Shown: positions 1-5,304, counted from the first letter of the stretch. The stretch is 8,238 nt of DNA from Treponema sp. (GCA_031278025.1 JAITLF010000205.1:1-8238); one strand, 5' to 3'. The notes: generated from the letters alone by a model not told the origin. Made by a program: numbers and translations.

Positions 1-105
1 TTTTCCGCAGCGCAAAAACACTTTTCCGCAGCGCAAAAACATTTTTCCGCAGCGCAAAAACATTTTTCCGCAGCGCAAAAATACTTTTCCGCAGCGCAAA
101 AACAT
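1..105 (-). other. Possible minus-strand reading frame of (M/V)FLRCGK heptapeptide repeats, partial
   Basis: Reading from 105 towards 1, the array is open for 35 codons as five heptapeptides, starting M, V, M, M and V respectively, each followed by FLRCGK. Three units provide an ATG and one a GTG, so initiation could occur at several repeats. The frame leaves the window still open. No convincing ribosome binding site precedes the ATG at 105; the closest match is GGAA four bases upstream. This could be the repeat-derived 5' end of a gene that continues to the left, or chance openness of a 21-bp repeat. I do not recognise a family. Confidence 0.2.
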
Positions 106-122
106 TTTTCCGGCGCAAAAAC
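1..122. repeat. 21-bp tandem repeat array, about 5.8 copies, running off the left edge
   Basis: Five full 21-bp units start at 1, 22, 43, 64 and 85. A sixth, at 106-122, has lost two internal bases. The core is TTTTCCGCAGCGCAAAAA followed by a variable CAC, CAT or TAC. There are no spacers between units. Because 21 is a multiple of three, the array stays open in frame; on the minus strand the units encode the heptapeptide (M/V)FLRCGK. The array begins at the window edge, so its full copy number is unknown. The function is unknown. Confidence 0.93.
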
Positions 123-164
123 CCGGGTTTGCACCCCGTAAAACCGGGTTTACACGCCGCAGGC
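123..164. repeat. Two degenerate 21-bp copies next to the left array
   Basis: CCGGGTTTGCACCCCG at 123-138 recurs as CCGGGTTTACACGCCG at 144-159, exactly 21 bp away, the same period as the adjoining array although the sequence differs. A perfect 12-bp palindrome, AAACCCGGGTTT, lies at 119-130 across the junction. This may be a decayed or second-generation part of the array. Confidence 0.5.
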
Positions 165-193
165 CCCGCCGCCGTCAGAAACCGCGCCGGACA

Positions 194-535
194 TCATGAT
201 GAAGTCTGGCGAGGCGTCGTTGCCGCCGGCGGCGGTAAGGGAACCTGTGGCGGCTGTTCCCTAAGAATGTTTAATGCCCCCGCCCTGCTCACTCCCCAAC
301 GCGCATTGGTTTTTTGAAGGGCCGCATCGCCGTTCCCGCGGACTTTGATACCCTTGGGCAAGAGGCAATAGCCGCTCTCTTTGCGGGAACCCCATGACGC
401 TTCTTGGGGAAGCCCGCTTCCCGTGGAAGCCCGCTTCCCGTGGAAGCCCGCTTCCTGTGGAAGCCCGCTTCCTGTGGAAGCCCGCATACTCATCCGGGCG
501 ATATAATCCACATCCGAAAATAGATTGGTTCTCAT
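194..535 (-). CDS. Hypothetical, repeat-bearing ORF of 113 aa (doubtful gene)
   Basis: I do not recognise this protein. The start chosen is the ATG at 535, because GGAGGAGGA at 542-550 lies seven bases upstream and is an excellent ribosome binding site. An upstream in-frame ATG at 580 overlaps the permease stop codon as ATGA and would give 128 aa by translational coupling, but it has no clear site of its own. The N-terminus (MRTNLFSDVDYIARMS) looks like ordinary coding sequence. It then enters the 17-bp palindromic array at 408-485, giving a 17-residue repeat containing ASTGSGLPQEA, and ends in a proline-rich, low-complexity tail (PPQVPLPPPAATTP). There is no signal peptide, membrane segment or recognisable domain. 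It may be a small gene whose 3' part was replaced by repeat expansion, or a fortuitous ORF in a repeat-rich intergenic region. It follows the permease gene on the same strand and could be co-transcribed with it. Confidence 0.3.
   Translation of the reverse strand: MRTNLFSDVDYIARMSMRASTGSGLPQEAGFHGKRASTGSGLPQEASWGSRKESGYCLLPKGIKVRGNGDAALQKTNARWGVSRAGALNILREQPPQVPLPPPAATTPRQTSS
408..485. repeat. 17-bp palindromic tandem repeat, 4 copies plus a partial copy
   Basis: Units of 17 bp start at 408, 425, 442 and 459, with a partial unit at 476-485. Each contains GGAAGC-CC-GCTTCC, a 6-bp inverted repeat with a 2-base centre. Units differ at one position: CCCGT in the first two, CCTGT in the next two. 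Since 17 is not a multiple of three, the protein-level period on the minus strand is three units (51 bases, 17 residues). The unit resembles REP-like palindromic elements in style, but I cannot assign it to a named family. Confidence 0.9.
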
Positions 536-576
536 ACTCAATCCTCCTCCCTCCTCACTTTTCTCCCGCTTAACCT

Positions 577-1758
577 TCATTCAAACCGCAGACTTTCGGT
601 GATCGGCATCTTTAGGGCCCGCCGGGTTGGGAGGAAGGCCATGCAGGAAGCCAGGATCGTGGCGATGATGCCGGAGCCGATGATTACCGGGATATTCCAT
701 GTGGAGCGGTAAACGCCGGTAACCCGGTAGCCGATGTCCCCGCCCATGGATTCGGTCATGGCGGTAAAGTCAATGCCGTACTTCACCATGGGGATATTGA
801 TGAGGCAGCCGAGGGCAATGCCGGCAAGGGAGCCGAAAAAGCCCACCATGCCCGCCTCCGCCATGTAGGTAACGATCAGCTGGCCGCTTGTCATGCCCAG
901 CGCCCGCATCATGCCGGTTTCGCGGGTGCGTTCCAGGATGGCCAGGAGCATGGTGTTGGCGATCCCCATAAAGGAAAGGATGAAGAGGATGATGATCATG
1001 ACCTGGGTGGTAACATTGTCCCCCCTGGAGGCGGCGAGATAGTCCTCGGCATAGGCTTCCCAGGGGAAAATGTCCAGTTCCCCCGGCAAGGCCCCCGGCA
1101 AGGCCCCCGGCAAGGCCGGGCCGGCTGCCTTGCCGGCCACGGCTGCCTTGATGGCTTCGGGGCGTTCGTCCGCTCCGGGGACTTTCGCGTCGTCGGCGTT
1201 CTTTACCCGGATGAGGAGTTCCGTAACCCGGCCTTCCAGCATAAGCCCCGCCTCGTCCCGCAGCACATCCAGGGGGAGCCAGGCGGTGTTGTTGTTGGTC
1301 TTGGGATTGGGGGAATTGACGACTCCCACCACTACCGCGGAGATAAGCTGGTTCACATGCCGTATGGCCCCGGCGTAATCCACCCGGAGCATGGCGGCCA
1401 AAACCCCGGCCTGGAGCGATTCGTCTTCGGAAGCGAGGTACCAGGCTTCGGTAAGTTCATCAAACTCATAGGCCTGGTGAAAAAGTTCCCGTTCTTCCAC
1501 ACCTAAGGCCGGGGCCACCTCCGCGTCGAATTTTTCCTTCCGCACCGATTCGGGGGCGGCCTTGATGTCGATGACCGTGGAGATCTGCACGTTCATCCGC
1601 CCCGCATCCGCCAGGAGCCGCCAATAGCGATCCATATCCGCCGGGGGGATGTTTTTTCTTAAGGCCCGGCGTTCCTCCCCGTGCCGCGAAGGGGCCGCCT
1701 CTGCCGGCGCGAAGAAGCCGCCGCTCCTTGCAGGCGAAGGCTCGTAGAGACCCCGCAC
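577..1758 (-). CDS. MacB/LolE-type ABC transporter permease, C-terminal part (separated from its N-terminal part by a stop codon)
   Basis: This is the C-terminal two thirds of a FtsX/MacB-family permease, which works with the ATPase at 2344-3027 to move lipids, lipoproteins, peptides or drugs out of the inner membrane. Residues from about 36 to 250 are extracytoplasmic. Three hydrophobic helices follow at roughly 253-275, 298-322 and 355-377, matching TM2 to TM4 of the family. The segment ERTRETGMMRALGMT (276-290) is the typical cytoplasmic coupling region after TM2. TM1 is missing and is encoded at 1768-2331. The assigned start is a GTG at 1758, in the same frame as the upstream piece and just after its TAA, with only a weak ribosome site (GGAG about 12 bases away). 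Residues 1-35 are low-complexity and a PGAL repeat occupies about 216-226; both look like insertions in loops. The gene is either the second half of a nonsense-mutated gene or a reinitiated subunit. Confidence 0.85.
   Translation of the reverse strand: MRGLYEPSPARSGGFFAPAEAAPSRHGEERRALRKNIPPADMDRYWRLLADAGRMNVQISTVIDIKAAPESVRKEKFDAEVAPALGVEERELFHQAYEFDELTEAWYLASEDESLQAGVLAAMLRVDYAGAIRHVNQLISAVVVGVVNSPNPKTNNNTAWLPLDVLRDEAGLMLEGRVTELLIRVKNADDAKVPGADERPEAIKAAVAGKAAGPALPGALPGALPGELDIFPWEAYAEDYLAASRGDNVTTQVMIIILFILSFMGIANTMLLAILERTRETGMMRALGMTSGQLIVTYMAEAGMVGFFGSLAGIALGCLINIPMVKYGIDFTAMTESMGGDIGYRVTGVYRSTWNIPVIIGSGIIATILASCMAFLPTRRALKMPITESLRFE
1081..1116. repeat. 12-bp in-frame tandem repeat, 3 copies, inside the permease gene
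   Basis: Three perfect copies of CCCCGGCAAGGC start at 1081, 1093 and 1105. On the coding (minus) strand they give a PGAL tetrapeptide repeat in the periplasmic loop just before TM2. The third copy also forms an inverted repeat with GCCTTGCC at 1127-1134. The copies are identical, so the expansion is probably recent, and 12 bp keeps the frame intact. Confidence 0.92.
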
Positions 1759-1770
1759 GAAGCCCCGTTA
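1756..1770 (-). other. In-frame TAA interrupting the permease gene
   Basis: The N-terminal piece ends with TAA (1770-1768). After three codons (CGG GGC TTC) the same frame reaches the GTG at 1758-1756 and continues for 393 codons. There is no frameshift. Without this codon, one continuous frame of about 584 codons would run from 2331 to 577 and contain all four expected membrane helices. The simplest reading is a nonsense mutation or an inserted repeat that brought a stop; a sequencing error is also possible. Confidence 0.85.
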
Positions 1771-2331
1771 CTCCGGGGGGAGGCCGGGGAGAATATCCAA
1801 TTCAAGTTCATTCAGGGTGGGCCGCTGGGGGATTCCCACCTTGAGTTTATCCGCCGTTACCGCCCCCAAAACTATCTCGAAGGCGCCGGGTCTGATAAAA
1901 CGGCCGGACTCAATATACTCCGGGTAATGGAGAAGCCGCGCTTCCGCCGCCGGATCGCAGCCGATGAACTGCATGGGCGCGGACAGGGATTCCGAGTAGA
2001 TGGTCCCGGTAAACACAAAGCGGGGCGCGCTGTCATAGCCCGCCCCGTCCAGAGCGGCGGCGTGCCGCTCCCAGCCGCCGAAATTTTCGTACATGGGGAG
2101 TTCGTTCTTTTTGTCGTAATACGCCCTGGCCTGGAGTTTCGCCGCGCCGATCTCGAAGTTGGCGATATTCCGCAGGGAATCAATGTTCACCCCCGTAAGC
2201 CAGCCGTCCGCGGCAATATAGAGGCCCACGCTGATGCTTACCGCGGCGACGGTGAGGACGGTCTTGACCTTATGCCGGGCCAGATTCCGCAGGGCCAGAC
2301 GCTTTAACTCAATCACGCTTGCTATCGTCAT
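1768..2331 (-). CDS. MacB/LolE-type ABC transporter permease, N-terminal part (187 aa, truncated by a stop codon)
   Basis: This is the N-terminal third of the FtsX/MacB-family permease. The start RLALRNLARHKVKTVLTV followed by the hydrophobic run to about residue 42 is the classic cytoplasmic lead-in and TM1 of LolC/LolE/MacB proteins. Residues from about 45 to 187 form the beginning of the periplasmic (MacB_PCD-like) domain. Family members usually exceed 380 aa with four helices, so this piece cannot be a complete permease; the missing part lies in the same frame at 577-1758. The ATG at 2331 has AGGGG about nine bases upstream and lies 12 bases after the ATPase stop codon, so the two genes are one transcription unit. 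Whether the two halves can assemble as separate chains cannot be told from the sequence. Confidence 0.87.
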   Translation of the reverse strand: MTIASVIELKRLALRNLARHKVKTVLTVAAVSISVGLYIAADGWLTGVNIDSLRNIANFEIGAAKLQARAYYDKKNELPMYENFGGWERHAAALDGAGYDSAPRFVFTGTIYSESLSAPMQFIGCDPAAEARLLHYPEYIESGRFIRPGAFEIVLGAVTADKLKVGIPQRPTLNELELDILPGLPPE

Positions 2332-2343
2332 ATAGGGTTCCCC

Positions 2344-3027
2344 TCACTTCACCGCGTCCGATTCGATTTGGCCGTCGCGGATGCGGATGATCCGGCGGGC
2401 AAAGTCCATCACCATAGGATCGTGGGTTGAAAAGATAAAGGTGGTGCCTTCGCTTTTGTTGAGCCGCAGCATCAGTTCCAGAATCCCCCGGCCGATTTTC
2501 GAGTCCAGGTTCGCCGTGGGCTCGTCTGCCAGGATCAGGGCCGGGCGCTTTACCAGGGCGCGGGCAATGGCCACCCGCTGTTGCTGCCCGCCGGACATTT
2601 CCCTGGGCCGCCGCTTCTCCATCCCTTCAAGCCCCACCTCGCGGAGGGCCTGGGTAACCCGGTCGCGGATCCCGCCCTTATCCACCCCCAGAAGGGTCAG
2701 CGGAAAGGCGATGTTCTCCATCACCGTCAACACCGGGATAAGGTTATACGCCTGGAAGATAAAGCCGATGTTGTGCCGGCGCAGAAGGGCAAGCCGCTTT
2801 TTCGAAAGCCCCGCAACATTCTGCCCTCCTATGCTCAGGCTGCCCCCGGTGAGGGTATCCAGGCAGCCCGCCAGATGCAGGAAGGTGGATTTACCGCTCC
2901 CCGAAGGCCCGGCAACGGCGGCAAACTCCCCGCTCTGAAATTCCAGGTTCACCCCCCGTAACGCATGTACCGTAAGCCCGTTCAGGCCGTAGTCTTTCAC
3001 CAGATTTTCCGCTTTTATCACCGTCAT
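2344..3027 (-). CDS. ABC transporter ATP-binding protein, LolD/MacB type
   Basis: This cytoplasmic ATPase powers the adjacent FtsX/MacB-family permease. At 227 aa it has the family's normal length and every catalytic motif: Walker A GPSGSGKST (40-48), Q-loop Gln92 in FQAYNL, signature MSGGQQQR (144-151; Met replaces the usual Leu), Walker B ALILADEP (163-170) with Glu169, D-loop NLDS (173-176) and H-loop His202 in STHD. The NLIPVLTVMENIAFPL stretch is characteristic of the LolD/MacB/FtsE branch. The ATG at 3027 has GGAGGG seven bases upstream. It is the first gene of the unit and is transcribed from the promoter at 3086-3114. It appears fully intact, in contrast to its interrupted permease. 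The substrate (lipoprotein, drug, peptide) cannot be decided, so no gene symbol is given. Confidence 0.95.
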   Translation of the reverse strand: MTVIKAENLVKDYGLNGLTVHALRGVNLEFQSGEFAAVAGPSGSGKSTFLHLAGCLDTLTGGSLSIGGQNVAGLSKKRLALLRRHNIGFIFQAYNLIPVLTVMENIAFPLTLLGVDKGGIRDRVTQALREVGLEGMEKRRPREMSGGQQQRVAIARALVKRPALILADEPTANLDSKIGRGILELMLRLNKSEGTTFIFSTHDPMVMDFARRIIRIRDGQIESDAVK

Positions 3028-3060
3028 GGCATACCCTCCGTAGTCTGTCCGCGTTATTTC

Positions 3061-3090
3061 ATCATTGTACTATTCATACAGTACAATGAT
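3061..3090. promoter_or_regulatory. Probable repressor operator: perfect 11-bp inverted repeat
   Basis: ATCATTGTACT (3061-3071) and AGTACAATGAT (3080-3090) are exact reverse complements separated by the 8 bases ATTCATAC. The element covers most of the -10 box and the expected transcription start of the ABC unit. A partial third half-site, AGTACAT, lies at 3100-3106 inside the promoter spacer. The size and position suit a dimeric repressor such as a TetR- or GntR-family protein; these families often control MacB-like exporters. No regulator is encoded in the window. On the RNA side it would also form a hairpin near the 5' end. Confidence 0.75.
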
Positions 3091-3114
3091 AAGCATGCTA
3101 GTACATTCTGTCAA
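3086..3114 (-). promoter_or_regulatory. Sigma-70 type promoter of the ABC transporter unit
   Basis: On the minus strand, a perfect -35 TTGACA (3114-3109) is followed by a 17-base spacer and a -10 TATCAT (3091-3086; five of six consensus bases). The start site would be near 3079, giving an untranslated leader of about 50 bases before the ATG at 3027. The operator at 3061-3090 overlaps the -10 box. Confidence 0.8.
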
Positions 3115-3175
3115 GTGGAATTCTAACTATTTTTGAAGCGTGATCCCCTTCCATAGATGTTCCCTGAAAGCGGGG

Positions 3176-3265
3176 ACCCCGCCGGGGAACGGCGGGGTAC
3201 TCAAAGCCCGAACCCGTAACGGCCCGGCCGCCGCTATGGATGCACGCGCCGGTACGGGTTACGGG
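3176..3265. other. GC-rich hairpin region between the two minus-strand gene clusters
   Basis: ACCCCGCC (3176-3183) and GGCGGGGT (3191-3198) form an 8-bp stem with a 7-base loop. CCCGTAAC (3213-3220) can pair with GTTACGGG (3258-3265). The region follows the stop codon at 3322 of the middle cluster, so it may end that transcript. However, neither stem is followed by a T-run on the minus strand, so it is not a standard intrinsic terminator. I see no gene in 3115-3321. Confidence 0.35.
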
Positions 3266-3321
3266 CCCCGCCGGTTCCCGGCGCCCTCCGGCAAATACCG
3301 CGTGTCCCGCCCGTGCCGCGG

Positions 3322-4005
3322 TTAAACAGGGATAGTGTTTTTCGCTGGAAGCGCAAGCATGAAGATCAGGGGAAGCCAGGACAGGATGATCACGGCGGCA
3401 AGAATGATATACCCCGCGGCGGTCGTCCTGCTTTTGGGGGCGGGTTCGGCGGGACCCCGCGGCGGGGCTTCTTCCCCCAGGGCTGCCGGCCCGTCCCCGC
3501 TCAACTCGGTCATCAGATCGTCAATATCTTTCATCAGGCTTTTTCCGGTAATGCGCCGCCTTGAGTCCGTAATGACGGCGAAGAGGCGGAAGGACTCGCC
3601 GATAAGTTCCCCAAACACGCCGGGGATCCTCAGGTCCTGCCGTATGCTGATCCGGGAAAGCATGACGAGCCCCTCCAGCGTTACCGCCCGGTGAATACCC
3701 GCCATCAAGGCGCCCCGGGTTATCTTGAACATACCGGCGGAGACCAACACCTGGCCGTACGGCGCCAGGAGATTAAACGCCACAACCCCCAGGATGACTG
3801 CCAGGGTTACGAAGGGATTGTTCTTTTTGCCCGAAAGCCAGGACAAAAACCAGAAGCCGAAAAACTGAAGGATTCTGAAACCCGTGTCGGGGTTAAAAAG
3901 AAGGGCGGGCATGGTAAGGAGCCCCGCGATACACAGCGACCGGGAACTGAAAAGCCCCTCGCAGGCGTTCCTCCGCCGGGAACGGAAGCGCTCCAGCCTT
4001 TTCAC
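3322..4005 (-). CDS. Membrane protein resembling the transmembrane (T) component of ECF transporters
   Basis: I assign this by pattern only. Hydrophobic segments at about 22-40, 43-58 and 65-88 are followed by MFKITRGALMAGIHRAVTLEGLVMLSRISI (92-121). This resembles the EcfT/CbiQ arrangement in which a short amphipathic ITxxGL-type start leads into a long helix and then the cytoplasmic coupling region (RIPGVFGELIGESFRLF). Residues 170-195 are a Pro/Ala-rich linker and a final helix lies at 198-219. At 227 aa it is a little shorter than typical EcfT. The start is uncertain: GTG at 4005, used here, lies 7 bases after the Gx gene's stop with AAGG four bases upstream; ATG at 4035 and TTG at 4068 would extend it into the Gx gene. 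Position next to a Gx-type protein suggests the two work together in the membrane. No ATPase partner is present. It could instead be an unrelated conserved membrane protein. Confidence 0.65.
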   Translation of the reverse strand: MKRLERFRSRRRNACEGLFSSRSLCIAGLLTMPALLFNPDTGFRILQFFGFWFLSWLSGKKNNPFVTLAVILGVVAFNLLAPYGQVLVSAGMFKITRGALMAGIHRAVTLEGLVMLSRISIRQDLRIPGVFGELIGESFRLFAVITDSRRRITGKSLMKDIDDLMTELSGDGPAALGEEAPPRGPAEPAPKSRTTAAGYIILAAVIILSWLPLIFMLALPAKNTIPV

Positions 4006-4012
4006 GGAACCT

Positions 4013-4597
4013 TCACCGCACCCGGCGCCGGGCATACCACCGGGAACCGCCGGCGAAATGTTCGGCAAAAAGCCCCAGCGCGAAGCCGGTGATCACCCCC
4101 GCAGCCAGAAAGGGCGGGGCAAGGTACCGCACGTTGTCCCGAAAGACAAAAAGCCACGCCAGAAGGAGCTGGGTTATGGTGGAGACCACGGCCCCCGCCG
4201 TGCCGGCGCCGATAAAACTGATGCGGCCCCGCCCCAGCAGGCGGCGGAGGCCGTACATGGCCGCCGCAGAAAAAAAAGTCCCTGCCAGGGAAAACAGAAA
4301 AATATAAGAAAACAGCGTTCCGGTGATCAGGGCCTGGCCCAAAACCTTAACCGCCGCCAGCGCCAGAAAAGCAGAAAAGGGAAAAATATCCAGGGCCAGC
4401 AGGAGGGGCAGGTTCGCCAGGCCGAGGCGCATAAACGGCAGCGGCTTCGGTATCAGGTACTCAAGGGCAGAAAGAAAAAGGCAAAAAGCCCCCAGCAGGG
4501 CCAGGCTTTTGCGGGCGCCGGGATTTTTAAGGCTCCCTCCGGCATCCGGACCGCATCCGGGGACCGGAACATCACCAGGTTGTACTGTCGGGAACAT
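4013..4597 (-). CDS. Gx transporter family membrane protein (Hpre_diP_synt_I family)
   Basis: This integral membrane protein belongs to the family annotated as Gx transporter (COG4769), whose older label 'heptaprenyl diphosphate synthase component I' probably does not reflect its function. The family hallmark PFMRLGLANLPLLLAL is at 54-69. It is followed by LITGTLFSYIFLFSLAGTFFSAAAMYGLRRLLG (90-122), and further helices lie near 128-150 and 158-178. At 194 aa it is close to the family norm; the first 28 residues are an unusual Gly/Pro-rich extension. The ATG at 4597 lies inside the end of the NusG_II gene (26-base overlap), with AGAGG nine bases upstream, which implies translational coupling. 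Members are S-component-like and likely bind a small hydrophobic or redox-related substrate, but the substrate is unknown. The T-like protein that follows could be its partner. Confidence 0.86.
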   Translation of the reverse strand: MFPTVQPGDVPVPGCGPDAGGSLKNPGARKSLALLGAFCLFLSALEYLIPKPLPFMRLGLANLPLLLALDIFPFSAFLALAAVKVLGQALITGTLFSYIFLFSLAGTFFSAAAMYGLRRLLGRGRISFIGAGTAGAVVSTITQLLLAWLFVFRDNVRYLAPPFLAAGVITGFALGLFAEHFAGGSRWYARRRVR

Positions 4598-4955
4598 TCC
4601 GGCGCGCCTCTTGCCCTTCGATCGCTAAAAACACGGTATTGGGCAGGCAGGCCACCCATTCCCCCTGGCGATGCACGCGCCCCGCGGCCACGCAGACCTG
4701 ATTGGCGCAGGGGGAGGATTCCACCCATGCCCGGTTATCCCGAATCCGCACGACGGTAGTTCCCAGGGGGCCGGAAACCGCCACCGTTTCGTCGGCATCC
4801 AGGGGGAAAACCCATTCCCGGCCTGAACCGGAGATCGCCACCCTCGGGGTATTCCGGGGCTTTCCGTATGCCGCGAAGGCGGAAAATCCCGTCAGCCCCA
4901 CGGCCAGAAGGATAACCACGATATCCAGAGCCTTTAGGGGAACTTTTCTTTTCAT
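4572..4955 (-). CDS. NusG domain II-containing protein, membrane-anchored
   Basis: A 127-aa protein with a short basic N-terminus (MKRKVPLK), one hydrophobic segment at about 11-30 serving as signal anchor, and an extracytoplasmic NusG_II domain. The domain signature is SPCANQVCVAAGRVHRQGEWVACLPN: Cys83, Cys88 and Cys103 in the C-x4-C-x14-C spacing usual for this family, ending in the typical CLPN-x-V motif. The cysteines suggest a disulfide or metal/redox role, though the biochemistry of the domain is not established. The ATG at 4955 was chosen because AAGAGG sits about eight bases upstream and the membrane segment follows directly. A TTG at 5024 would add 23 residues but would sit at the expected transcription start. 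It is the first gene of a three-gene cluster and overlaps the Gx gene. The NusG_II/Gx pairing recurs in spirochaetes and firmicutes. Confidence 0.86.
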   Translation of the reverse strand: MKRKVPLKALDIVVILLAVGLTGFSAFAAYGKPRNTPRVAISGSGREWVFPLDADETVAVSGPLGTTVVRIRDNRAWVESSPCANQVCVAAGRVHRQGEWVACLPNTVFLAIEGQEARRNVPDSTTW

Positions 4956-5031
4956 GCCCGACGCCTCTTTTTTATCCGGTATCCCGCGAATATCCTGCGG
5001 CGGCACGGGAAAACACCGTACCAACGGGTTC

Positions 5032-5060
5032 AGTTTAGCGGAATGACCGCCCCCCGTCCA
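5032..5060 (-). promoter_or_regulatory. Weak candidate promoter for the NusG_II/Gx cluster
   Basis: On the minus strand TGGACG (5060-5055), a 17-base spacer and TAAACT (5037-5032) match four of six consensus bases in each box. Transcription would begin near 5025, about 70 bases before the ATG at 4955. The position and spacing are right, but the sequence match is modest. Confidence 0.35.
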
Positions 5061-5090
5061 CTCGGCGGCTTCATCCGGGGCAGCCTGCCG

Positions 5091-5107
5091 GCGGGGCGGA
5101 GCCCCGC
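5091..5107. other. Short GC hairpin in the divergent intergenic region
   Basis: GCGGGGC (5091-5097) and GCCCCGC (5101-5107) form a 7-bp stem around GGA. It lies between the two divergent transcription units and has no T-run on either strand, so it is not a clear terminator. The rest of 5025-5338 holds the divergent promoters and the larE leader; I see no convincing gene there. Confidence 0.5.
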
Positions 5108-5154
5108 GAGGAGCAGAGAGAAGCCCGTCAGGGGTGGGCGGCGCCCCGCTGTGG

Positions 5155-5184
5155 TTGACAAATCCGTCTCCGGGCCGCTATGCT
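5155..5184 (+). promoter_or_regulatory. Sigma-70 type promoter for the larE-larB-nikMN operon
   Basis: A perfect -35 TTGACA (5155-5160) is followed by an 18-base spacer and a -10 TATGCT (5179-5184, four of six consensus bases). Transcription would start around 5191, leaving a leader of about 148 bases before the larE ATG. No obvious NikR-type operator was seen around it. Confidence 0.65.
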
Positions 5185-5191
5185 CGAACAA

Positions 5192-5304
5192 CCGGGGCAT
5201 GAAGCCCCGGCGGACCTGAACCCCCCATAATCCCGTGAAGGGAAATTCCGGAAATGAACTTCCTCCCCTGTTTTACCGAAAGGCCGGGTATCTGCGGCCT
5301 TCGG
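5192..5304 (+). promoter_or_regulatory. Structured 5' leader of the lar operon
   Basis: Right at the predicted RNA 5' end, CCGGGGC (5192-5198) and GCCCCGG (5204-5210) form a perfect 7-bp stem with loop ATGAA. A second stem pairs CCGAAAGGCCG (5276-5286) with CGGCCTTCGG (5295-5304), with one bulged A and an 8-base loop. It lies about 20 bases before the larE ribosome site AAGGAG. Smaller hairpins (TCCC-GTGAA-GGGA at 5231-5243) lie between. The leader could stabilise the mRNA or sense a ligand such as nickel, but it matches no riboswitch class that I can confirm. Confidence 0.4.

Noticed and set aside
129..317. Plus-strand ORF of 62 aa
   Set aside because: No clear ribosome binding site and no recognisable family; composition is typical of GC-rich non-coding sequence.
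3176..3198. Intrinsic terminator for the middle cluster
   Set aside because: The stem is strong, but no T-run follows on the minus strand, so it is kept only as a hairpin of unknown role.
4006..4068. N-terminal extension of the T-like protein from TTG 4068 or ATG 4035
   Set aside because: It would overlap the coding end of the Gx gene and add a Gly/Pro-rich stretch that looks like an alternative frame of that gene; GTG 4005 fits the operon spacing better, though this is not certain.
3884..4759. Plus-strand ORF of 291 aa antisense to the Gx and NusG_II genes
   Set aside because: The product is a highly basic low-complexity chain, the expected shadow of GC-rich membrane protein genes; the minus-strand frames have clear family motifs.
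5213..5245. TPP riboswitch-like string (ACCTGA ... ATAAT ... GAAGGGAA) in the larE leader
   Set aside because: The order of words resembles the 3' half of a thi box, but the bases around ATAAT are C on both sides and cannot form P5, no CTGAGA element is present upstream, and the downstream genes are not thiamine genes.
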